NCBI GenBank assembly: GCA_001412365.1
Contig: LKUE01000373.1
Location: 1-5,392 of the forward strand
Length of the DNA: 5,392 nucleotides
Reading direction: 5' to 3'
Source: Desulfuromonas sp. SDB
Lineage (GTDB): Bacteria > SDB-A
The notes under the pieces are model-generated. The model saw nothing but the letters and a program-made list of their open reading frames with translations, had not been told where the DNA came from and did not search any database. Below, one piece after another: positions 1 to 5,392 of this stretch. How positions within the stretch are numbered: the stretch's first letter is position 1; each line of letters opens with the position of its first letter. The position numbers were made by a program, and so were the translations under genes.

Positions 1-2531
1 GTCACATAGGCATCATCGGTTCTCAAGGTAAATTCTAAATTGTATCCGTATCCTGATCCCTGATTTAGATAAGCCATGGACAGTTCAAAATTGTCCCCCG
101 GTAATACCTGGTCCGGACCTCCTACCGCCTGCAGATGCAATTCAGGAGATTTAACTGCCAGATTAAAATAACTGTTCCAGGTGCTGTCATTGTTATCCCA
201 GCACACCAGCTGCAGGGGAATGGAATAATTATCGGGAATCCCCTCCAGCAGCTGAATTTCAAAAGCGGTTGCAGCAATTACGGTATCATTCTGATTTAAA
301 TTGCCAAAAACCAAAGTGTCAGGAGTTATCAATAAATTAGTATCGCTGCTGGCTAAGGCGCCCCGAACCCCGTAAGCGGTGATATTTCCCCAATTGGTGA
401 CGGCAACAGTTAAATTGTAAATACAACCAGAATTGATCTGACCGTTTTGATATCCCCCTTCAATGCTATCTGTGTAGGCATATCCCACATAAGCACCGTT
501 GGCAGTAACATATACGGTGTCCTTGTAATAAAGATGATCATGGGCATAAACAGTCAGCACAATATCATCAACTGAGTTGACCGTGTATTGGATCTGAGCA
601 GCCCCGTTTGCATCAGTTAATTCAGCGAAAAAAACTGTAGAATCATCCGGACAGGTCAAACAGCACATTGCATTTTCAACTGGTGCTCTTGAATCAGTGA
701 CATTGACATTGAAGTTACCCGAGCCCAGGTGAATTATTGCGGAATGGTTCACATTCATAACCACCGGTTCTCTTGAATAAATTTGGGTCTCAGGATCGCC
801 AAACAAATTTAACTCCATGGAGCACCAATGATCCACTTCATCCATCCCCCCTGCCCCGGGCAGACCTCCAATTATCTGGTCTTTGCCTAAGCCATGGGCG
901 CGTCCGATATTCCAGTTGCTGTTATCGAAAACCTCTTCCGCTGTCCAAATATCCAGCCATTCCGATGAGCCCATATCCGGAGGATCGCCAAATCCATAAC
1001 GGGCATTAAGCATCAGGGCAATTGCCCCTCCATTGGCAAAGTTAAAATAATATTCAGCACAACATTCATCATTATCAAACCACCCCGGTTCACAGGCGAT
1101 AGAATGAACAACTCCCAACTTCATTCCGTTAGTCAAGTTATCATTGCTGTGAATCATTGATCCTGATGAATACCAATACACTCCATCCGGGCTTCCATGT
1201 CCGGCGACATGGCACCATCCGTATCCCTGATTAAGAGAATCCTTGAATCCGCTGTTTATTCCCTGATTTTCATAAAGTTTGGCATGATTCCACCAAGGGG
1301 GAAGATGATTGTCCGCAATTGAATCGCATACCCTGTCTCCGTAGTAGTTCATGGAGGGCCACAGACCTGCCCCTCCCTGAAGGGAACGTTCCAGATATCC
1401 ACTGGGAGGATTCTGCTCATAAGTTAATAATTTATTAATCCAGACACTAACTTCACCAGCAGTGTTAACCGGAAACCGGCCCACATAGACATCACTGTAC
1501 CAGTCACAGTTATCCTGTTGGAATTCTCCGAACTGATGATCCCCATCTCCATCCCAATTACTGGAATAGGGCACTACATCCGAGAAATACAGATCACAGG
1601 GAGTATTCTCGGAATATCCTTCACCATGGATGGGAACCATCCGAGCTCCCAAATTATCATAATCTCCGGCTAATACCAGGTAAATCAGTCCATGATTTTG
1701 ATGGCAGTCCTTTACAAATTCTCTTATCTTTTCCATTTCATCATAACCTGAATAATTCTGGATAATCCAATCTTTGGTCACCACCCTTGCCCGAATTCCT
1801 TTTTGAGTTTTCCAGGATATCAAGTCATCAAAATTTCCAGCCAAGGCAGTTGGAGTGATAATTACATATTCATAATCTTCATTTCGATTTTCCCTCACTG
1901 AGATTTGGTAGTTGTTTATTTGGTGAGGATTTTCCACAAAATTTCCAAGATCAGATGAAAAAACCTGGAATTGCCTTTCAGAAAGATATATTTGATCATA
2001 CATACCAGTTTGAAAATCAATGTTCAAAGTTCCTGAAACTAAAAATTCCACTTCATCGCTTACCGGGTTGTAGCGGAAAGGACAGATAATTGCAGTGGCA
2101 ATGATGAATCCGGATTTACACCCGGTGGAATAACTCATTACCGGGTCAACCGGTATCATGGTGGATTGTTGATAATATACAGGATCGGGCGCAACAAACT
2201 CAATATTTCTACCCAGGGGCACTTGTCTCTGCCGGGGAAGGATATTGAAATTACCTAATGCTATCCATTGCTGATTTTCCAAAGTAATCCGGGTTACTTC
2301 AGCAGTGGGTGGTAATAAATAGGGTAAATTAACTCCAGCCAGAGCAGGCTGCCCGGTTTCTGTCACAAACCTTCCGCCCTCTATACCAATCCAATCATAA
2401 CCTTGATATTTTTGATAAGATAAGGAAGAAGGATCAAATTCAATTTCTACTATCATTTTATCAGCATAGCCATCATTGAATGCCCCAAACAACGACATCA
2501 TGATAACCAACAGAGAAATGTAATATCTCAT
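1..2531 (-). CDS. Secreted gingipain-like cysteine peptidase (family C25), 3' end beyond the window
   Basis: The frame is open from an ATG at 2531 to the left edge (843 complete codons, C-terminus missing). Residues 1-23 look like a signal peptide: Arg2, hydrophobic core about 5-18, likely cleavage after Ala23 (GYA/D). Residues about 24-215 match the position of a C25 propeptide. The catalytic domain spans about 220-585. It starts with a YVIIT strand (222-226), has a calcium-loop-like DGDGDHQFGE (327-336) and the family hallmark GRFPVN (351-356). His445 in AGHG and Cys480 in IACEPG, 35 residues apart, fit the gingipain dyad. The domain ends at NLFGDPE (GDP 578-580). Three beta-rich Ig/CARDB-like segments follow (about 590-670, 680-790, 795 onward). 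By family, it is an exported or surface endopeptidase made as a zymogen. Substrate specificity cannot be read here, and any C-terminal sorting domain lies outside the window. Catalytic residues appear intact and no frameshift was found. The family call is firm; the role is inferred. Confidence 0.9.
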   Translation of the reverse strand, partial: MRYYISLLVIMMSLFGAFNDGYADKMIVEIEFDPSSLSYQKYQGYDWIGIEGGRFVTETGQPALAGVNLPYLLPPTAEVTRITLENQQWIALGNFNILPRQRQVPLGRNIEFVAPDPVYYQQSTMIPVDPVMSYSTGCKSGFIIATAIICPFRYNPVSDEVEFLVSGTLNIDFQTGMYDQIYLSERQFQVFSSDLGNFVENPHQINNYQISVRENRNEDYEYVIITPTALAGNFDDLISWKTQKGIRARVVTKDWIIQNYSGYDEMEKIREFVKDCHQNHGLIYLVLAGDYDNLGARMVPIHGEGYSENTPCDLYFSDVVPYSSNWDGDGDHQFGEFQQDNCDWYSDVYVGRFPVNTAGEVSVWINKLLTYEQNPPSGYLERSLQGGAGLWPSMNYYGDRVCDSIADNHLPPWWNHAKLYENQGINSGFKDSLNQGYGWCHVAGHGSPDGVYWYSSGSMIHSNDNLTNGMKLGVVHSIACEPGWFDNDECCAEYYFNFANGGAIALMLNARYGFGDPPDMGSSEWLDIWTAEEVFDNSNWNIGRAHGLGKDQIIGGLPGAGGMDEVDHWCSMELNLFGDPETQIYSREPVVMNVNHSAIIHLGSGNFNVNVTDSRAPVENAMCCLTCPDDSTVFFAELTDANGAAQIQYTVNSVDDIVLTVYAHDHLYYKDTVYVTANGAYVGYAYTDSIEGGYQNGQINSGCIYNLTVAVTNWGNITAYGVRGALASSDTNLLITPDTLVFGNLNQNDTVIAATAFEIQLLEGIPDNYSIPLQLVCWDNNDSTWNSYFNLAVKSPELHLQAVGGPDQVLPGDNFELSMAYLNQGSGYGYNLEFTLRTDDAYV

Positions 2532-2535
2532 TTTT

Positions 2536-2540
2536 CCTCC
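2536..2540 (-). promoter_or_regulatory. Ribosome binding site of the C25 peptidase
   Basis: On the minus strand, GGAGG lies 4 nt before the ATG at 2531. It is a full match to the anti-Shine-Dalgarno core. It fixes the start immediately upstream of a convincing signal peptide. Confidence 0.8.
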
Positions 2541-2560
2541 GATTTTAATTATATTTTTTT

Positions 2561-2571
2561 ATCATATCATA
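2561..2571 (-). promoter_or_regulatory. Possible -10 element(s) for the C25 peptidase
   Basis: The minus strand reads TATGAT twice in overlapping copies (2571-2566 and 2566-2561), each a 5/6 match to TATAAT, in a very AT-rich stretch 30-40 nt before the start codon. No good -35 element is found at standard spacing; a TTG-containing stretch near 2580-2590 is the nearest candidate. Such matches are common in AT-rich DNA, so this is only a candidate. Confidence 0.25.
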
Positions 2572-2589
2572 AATTATTATCAACAAGTT

Positions 2590-2653
2590 TAGATATTTAT
2601 ACTTCAGTTGATCTTGACAAAAACTGCATAATATTTGTAAGCTGAAATATCTA
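2590..2653. repeat. 9-bp inverted repeat flanking the candidate promoter
   Basis: TAGATATTT at 2590-2598 is the exact reverse complement of AAATATCTA at 2645-2653, with 46 nt between. A further CAG (2605-2607) can pair with CTG (2642-2644) after a 6-nt bulge on the left. It could be a pair of operator half-sites or, if transcription begins upstream, a long leader stem. The arms are AT-rich, so chance is a real alternative. Confidence 0.4.
2614..2643 (+). promoter_or_regulatory. Candidate promoter for the cupin-glyQ-glyS unit
   Basis: A perfect TTGACA lies at 2614-2619, but hexamers 16-18 nt downstream (between 2636 and 2643) match TATAAT poorly. The better -10-like sequence, CATAAT at 2627-2632 (5/6, preceded directly by TG), sits only 7 nt after TTGACA and so cannot pair with it; its own -35 position (2604-2609) is poor. 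A promoter is expected here from gene arrangement, but which elements are used is unresolved. Confidence 0.3.
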
Positions 2654-2658
2654 GCTTA
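2638..2658 (+). repeat. 6-bp inverted repeat just before the cupin ribosome binding site
   Basis: TAAGCT (2638-2643) and AGCTTA (2653-2658) are perfect reverse complements around a 9-nt loop, extendable by one G-U pair (2644/2652). The hairpin would end 5 nt before the GGAGG of the cupin gene. Its arms overlap the right arm of the larger 2590-2653 repeat, so the two structures exclude each other. There is no U-tract, so it is not a standard terminator. Confidence 0.4.
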
Positions 2659-2663
2659 AACCC

Positions 2664-2668
2664 GGAGG
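2664..2668 (+). promoter_or_regulatory. Ribosome binding site of the cupin gene
   Basis: GGAGG lies 4 nt before the ATG at 2673, mirroring the strong site of the divergent peptidase. It supports this start and makes the cupin the first gene of the rightward unit. Confidence 0.8.
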
Positions 2669-2672
2669 ATAA

Positions 2673-2951
2673 ATGATTGAAATAATTGTGGAAAAAAATA
2701 TTTCTGAGCACAGACGCCAGCAACTGAATTGCGACAACTGGCCGATCTGGTCTTCACCAGCGGAAACATTTGATTGGGAATATGAACAAAAGGAGACCTG
2801 CTTTATTCTGGAAGGAAAAGTAAAAGTGACCACCGAACAAGGTCAGGAAGTTGAGTTTAATAAGGGAGATTTAGTAATCTTCCCCCAGGGTTTAAAATGT
2901 GTATGGGAAGTTATTGAACCGGTCAGAAAAGTATACAAATTCGGGGAATAA
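2673..2951 (+). CDS. Small cupin-fold protein (Cupin_3 / DUF861 type, TM1112-like)
   Basis: This 92-residue protein is one cupin barrel. From memory it resembles Thermotoga maritima TM1112, a structurally solved cupin of about 89 residues with unknown function. Shared features are WPIW (23-26), FDWEY (33-37), ETCFILEGKV (41-50), KGDLVIFPQG (64-73) and EPVRK (82-86). The usual cupin metal ligands are mostly missing: no histidine stands in motif 1 or motif 2 (the only His is His13), though Glu41, Glu47 and Cys76 remain. Metal binding, if any, would be atypical. It has no signal peptide or membrane segment, so it is probably cytoplasmic. Its stop overlaps the glyQ start in TAATG, implying one transcript and coupled translation. 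Related Cupin_3 domains include ureidoglycine aminohydrolase, but that activity should not be assumed for so short a protein lacking the His ligands. Fold is confident; function is unknown. Confidence 0.88.
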   Translation: MIEIIVEKNISEHRRQQLNCDNWPIWSSPAETFDWEYEQKETCFILEGKVKVTTEQGQEVEFNKGDLVIFPQGLKCVWEVIEPVRKVYKFGE

Positions 2952-3796
2952 TGAATTTCCAACAGTTGATATTTTCATTAAATCAGTACTGGGCAGAACA
3001 GGGCTGCTATATTGCTCATGCTTATTCCAGTGAAGTTGGAGCAGGAACATTTAATCCCTTTACTTTTCTGGGAGCCCTCAGTAAAAAAGAATGGAATATC
3101 GCTTATCTGGAAATTTCCAAACGTCCCAAAGACGGAAGATTTAATGAAAATCCTCTTAGATTTCAGCAGTTCACCCAGTACCAAGTTTTATTAAAACCAT
3201 CTCCTTCCGCAGTAAGAGGGCTTTATTTAAGCAGCCTGGAAAATATGGGCATTGAGTTAAACCACCACGATATCCGTTTTGTTGAAGATGACTGGGAATC
3301 ACCAACCCTGGGAGCATCAGGACTGGGTTGGGAGGTTTGGATAGACGGAACGGAGATAAGCCAATTTACATATTTCCAGCAGATGGGGGGCATTGAACTG
3401 GAAACAGTGTCCACTGAGTTGACTTACGGTTTGGAAAGGATTGCCATGTTTTTACAGAGATCTGATTCCGTTCAAAAATTAGACATGGGTGGCAATAAAA
3501 TCTGGGAAGACATTTACCGGCAATCAGAAATTCAATGGTGTCAGTATAACTTTCACCAGGCAGATATCAATTTGTACCAGCATTTATTTGATAAATTTGA
3601 ACAACAAGCTAAGCAATTATTACAACAAAATCTAGTTTATCCAGGATACGATTTTGTAATTAAATGTTCCCACCTGTTTAATATCCTTGATTCCAGGGGG
3701 GCGATAAGCCCCGATCAAAGGGCGGGTTACATTGCCAGGGTGAGAAGCCTGGCTAAACTCACCGCTCAAAAGTATCTGGAGAATGAAAATGAGTAA
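2951..3796 (+). CDS. glyQ: Glycyl-tRNA synthetase alpha subunit
   Basis: This 281-residue protein is the catalytic subunit of the alpha2-beta2 class II GlyRS, which activates glycine with ATP and, with GlyS, charges tRNA-Gly in the cytoplasm. Characteristic blocks are YWAEQGC (13-19), EVGAGT (28-33), RPKDGRFNENPLR (58-70), DIRFVEDDWESPTLG (107-121), GLGWEVW (124-130), ISQFTYFQQ (136-144), the motif 3 stretch TYGLERIAM (159-167), and HLFNILDSRGAIS (241-253). It is slightly shorter than the usual 290-300 residues but complete. The ATG at 2951 shares its A with the TAA stop of the cupin. Only a weak GGGGA precedes it, so translation probably depends on coupling; homology to other GlyQ N-termini supports this start. 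Several usually conserved positions differ: GRFNENPLR for GRYGENPNR, LGAL for LRAL, EISKRP for EPSRRP, and GASGLG for GAWGLG. The identification is certain; whether these changes affect activity is not known. Confidence 0.97.
   Translation: MNFQQLIFSLNQYWAEQGCYIAHAYSSEVGAGTFNPFTFLGALSKKEWNIAYLEISKRPKDGRFNENPLRFQQFTQYQVLLKPSPSAVRGLYLSSLENMGIELNHHDIRFVEDDWESPTLGASGLGWEVWIDGTEISQFTYFQQMGGIELETVSTELTYGLERIAMFLQRSDSVQKLDMGGNKIWEDIYRQSEIQWCQYNFHQADINLYQHLFDKFEQQAKQLLQQNLVYPGYDFVIKCSHLFNILDSRGAISPDQRAGYIARVRSLAKLTAQKYLENENE
3777..3781 (+). promoter_or_regulatory. Ribosome binding site of glyS inside glyQ
   Basis: TGGAG at 3777-3781 lies 7 nt before the ATG at 3789 but only 1 nt before an in-frame ATG at 3783. 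Spacing therefore favours 3789 as the glyS start (protein beginning MSNEF) over 3783 (beginning MKMSNEF). Confidence 0.6.
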
Positions 3797-5392
3797 TGAA
3801 TTTTTACTGGAAATTTATGCTGAAGATATTCCCCCTTCCTATCTACAACCCTCGGTTCAGCAACTTCAGAACTTAATTGAAAAGACATTTAATCAACACC
3901 AACTGAAATGGGGAGAAATCAGGTGTTTTTACACTCCCCGGCGAATTGCGGTGCAGGTAAATCAACTGCCCCTAAAACAATCTGATCAGGAACAGGTAAT
4001 AAAAGGTCCTTCCCTGAAATTTTCCTACCATCAGCAGAAGCCAACTAAAGCCCTGCAGGGTTTTCTGAAAAAGCATCAGGCAAAACTCCAAGAGGTTTTC
4101 CATCAAAATACTCCCAAAGGAGATTTTGTATTTATAAAAAAGGTTAATCCGGGATTGGCCACTTCTGAAATTCTCCGTCAAAATATACCCCAATGGATCG
4201 GCAAAATAAATTTCCCCAAGACTATGCGATGGGAATCCAGCAATTTTAAGTTTGCCCGTCCAATCAGGAATATCCTAGCCCTGTTCCAAAATCAAGTAAT
4301 CCCGGTTAACCTGGCTGGAGTTAACTCAACTGATCAAACCTTTATCAGTCATCTCAATGATCAAAAAATAAAAGTCACCCTAGCCGATTATGAAAAAGTT
4401 CTCCATGATCATAATATAATCATTGACTTCAAGATGCGCAAAGAAATGCTGGAAAAAATGCTCCAGGAGATGGCATCAAAGCACCATGCCCAGATCTATC
4501 CGGATCCCCAATTGGTGGATACAGTAACTAACCTGTTAGAATATCCGGTGGTGATGTGGGGATCATTTCCTCAGCATTTCTTAAAATTACCCCCGGAAGT
4601 GATAACTACTGCCCTGCGCTATCATCAAAAAGATTTCTCGGTGCTAGATAAAAACAATAAACTGATGCCCTGTTTTATAGCAGTAGCTGACCGTATTGAC
4701 CCCCGTTACATTGATCAGATAATCAAAGGGAATGAAAAAGTTGTTATTTCCAGACTGGAAGACGCTTACTTCTATTATCATGAGGATGTAAAATATGATC
4801 TGGTCTATTGGGCCGAACAACTCTCTCAAATGACCTACCAACAAGACTTAGGAACTCTGAAAGATAAAACAGACAGATTGATGAAATTAGTTTTATTTTT
4901 AAAAGATCAAGTCAATTCCGATGTAGATTCAACAGTTTTACAAAAATGTGCCCAGCTATCCAAGGCAGATATGGCTACATCCATGATCAGAGACGGTAAG
5001 GAGTTTACCTCTTTACAGGGAACTATCGGCAAATACTACGCTTTACAAAGCGGTGAAAGTGAATCGGTAGCAATTGCCCTGGAAGAACAGTATTATCCTC
5101 AGGGGACTAATGGGAAAATTCCTGAAACTGAACAAGGTTCAATTTTAAGTTTAGCAGATAAAATGGATCATCTGATTGGTTTTTCATGTGCAGCAGGTCT
5201 ACCCACCGGTTCTGCAGATCCCTATGGGATAAGAAAAGCAGCTAATGCCATTATCGCCACTTCTATTCATAATCAGTGGCATGTACATTTCAAATCCTGG
5301 GTAAATTTCAATCTGGAACTGTACCATCAGCAGCATAATCTGGAAACATTTTTGGACTCCGGCTTCATCAATGATTTTTTCAAGGAAAGAAT
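3789..5392 (+). CDS. glyS: Glycyl-tRNA synthetase beta subunit, 3' end beyond the window
   Basis: This encodes 534 complete codons of the tRNA-binding subunit of alpha2-beta2 GlyRS; about 150 residues, including most of the C-terminal anticodon-binding domain, should lie past the right edge. Recognisable blocks in order are FLLEIYAEDIPPSYL (5-19), TPRRIAV (49-55), FPKTMRW (142-148), FARPIRN (155-161), EYPVV (251-255), YHQKDF (278-283), GNEKVVISRLEDA (314-326), LGTLKDKTDR (354-363), LSKADM (390-395), EFTSLQG (405-411), ADKMD (456-460) and TGSADPYGIRK (473-483). The ATG at 3789 overlaps the end of glyQ by 8 nt in another frame, so the subunits are probably made by coupled translation. The block normally reading GHRF is SHLN (187-190), and the segment before EFTSLQG carries three extra residues (DGK, 402-404) relative to E. 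coli GlyS as I remember it. No stop or frameshift was found in the visible part. Confidence 0.96.
   Translation, partial: MSNEFLLEIYAEDIPPSYLQPSVQQLQNLIEKTFNQHQLKWGEIRCFYTPRRIAVQVNQLPLKQSDQEQVIKGPSLKFSYHQQKPTKALQGFLKKHQAKLQEVFHQNTPKGDFVFIKKVNPGLATSEILRQNIPQWIGKINFPKTMRWESSNFKFARPIRNILALFQNQVIPVNLAGVNSTDQTFISHLNDQKIKVTLADYEKVLHDHNIIIDFKMRKEMLEKMLQEMASKHHAQIYPDPQLVDTVTNLLEYPVVMWGSFPQHFLKLPPEVITTALRYHQKDFSVLDKNNKLMPCFIAVADRIDPRYIDQIIKGNEKVVISRLEDAYFYYHEDVKYDLVYWAEQLSQMTYQQDLGTLKDKTDRLMKLVLFLKDQVNSDVDSTVLQKCAQLSKADMATSMIRDGKEFTSLQGTIGKYYALQSGESESVAIALEEQYYPQGTNGKIPETEQGSILSLADKMDHLIGFSCAAGLPTGSADPYGIRKAANAIIATSIHNQWHVHFKSWVNFNLELYHQQHNLETFLDSGFINDFFKER

Larger units (their letters stand above)
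2532..2672. other. Divergent intergenic region between the peptidase and the cupin-glyQS unit
   Basis: These 141 bp separate two start codons that face away from each other, so they should hold promoters for both units. The region is markedly more AT-rich than the flanking genes. It contains both ribosome binding sites, candidate -10 elements, and two overlapping inverted repeats near the cupin side. It is too short for a T-box leader, and no T-box-like GGUGG/ACC antiterminator motif or specifier stem was recognised. Confidence 0.8.

Noticed and set aside
773-1009. 78-residue plus-strand open frame
   Set aside because: It lies antisense to the C25 catalytic domain end, has a low-complexity Pro/Ser-rich composition, no recognisable domain, and no good ribosome binding site.
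2614-2632. TTGACA and CATAAT as one sigma-70 promoter
   Set aside because: The two hexamers are only 7 nt apart, far below the 16-18 nt needed, so they cannot be used together.
2629-2637. Bacteroidota-type promoter (-7 TAnnTTTG)
   Set aside because: TAATATTTG has one base too many for the consensus, and there is no TTTG at the right distance upstream.
2532-2672. Glycine T-box riboswitch or other tRNA-sensing leader upstream of glyQS
   Set aside because: The 141-bp region is too short and lacks the conserved T-box sequence, specifier stem and a terminator with a U-tract.
2651-2833. 60-residue minus-strand open frame over the cupin start
   Set aside because: It is antisense to the well-supported cupin gene and resembles no family.
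2978-3414. Short open frames on both strands within glyQ
   Set aside because: They are alternative-frame shadows of a clearly conserved gene; none has domain content or a start signal.
3783-3796. glyQ-glyS fusion or frameshift at the gene junction
   Set aside because: The 8-nt overlap has a proper glyQ stop and a glyS start with a Shine-Dalgarno sequence at suitable spacing; separate genes are the normal arrangement.
3972-4844. Minus-strand frames of 73 and 66 residues within glyS
   Set aside because: They are antisense to conserved GlyS motifs. Their hydrophobic look comes from reading Lys/Glu-rich codons in reverse.

Overview
The window (5392 bp, moderately AT-rich) holds four protein genes around one 141-bp divergent intergenic region. 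To the left, on the minus strand, is the 5' part of a long gene for an exported gingipain-type (family C25) cysteine peptidase; it runs off the left edge. To the right, on the plus strand, is a tightly packed unit: a 92-residue cupin, then glyQ and glyS, the alpha and beta subunits of the tetrameric bacterial glycyl-tRNA synthetase. glyS runs off the right edge. No RNA genes, insertion sequences, CRISPR arrays, phage genes or long repeats were seen. No terminator is visible, as expected when both outer genes continue beyond the window.

The organism is most likely an uncultured bacterium of the FCB group or a related phylum; Cloacimonadota is my best guess, held with low confidence. A secreted C25 peptidase followed by Ig/CARDB-like domains is typical of that broad group. 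The split alpha/beta GlyRS argues against Bacteroidota proper, which as far as I recall normally carry the single-chain alpha-2 enzyme. Strong GGAGG ribosome binding sites show conventional Shine-Dalgarno initiation for the first gene in each direction.

Layout: 1-2531 (minus) C25 peptidase with signal peptide, prodomain, catalytic domain with a His445/Cys480 dyad, and at least three beta-rich C-terminal domains. 2532-2672 is a shared upstream region, AT-rich, with candidate promoters both ways and two overlapping inverted repeats. 2673-2951 (plus) is a cupin. 2951-3796 (plus) is glyQ, whose start codon overlaps the cupin stop (TAATG). 3789-5392 (plus) is glyS, overlapping glyQ by 8 nt.

glyQ and glyS products assemble into the enzyme that charges tRNA-Gly. 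The cupin is translationally linked to them, but nothing in the sequence explains why. The peptidase belongs to a separate divergent transcription unit and has no evident functional tie to the synthetase. I see no obviously new multi-gene system. The points most worth a second look are the cupin-glyQS coupling, the unusual residues in conserved motifs of both synthetase subunits, and the mutually exclusive inverted repeats in the leader.
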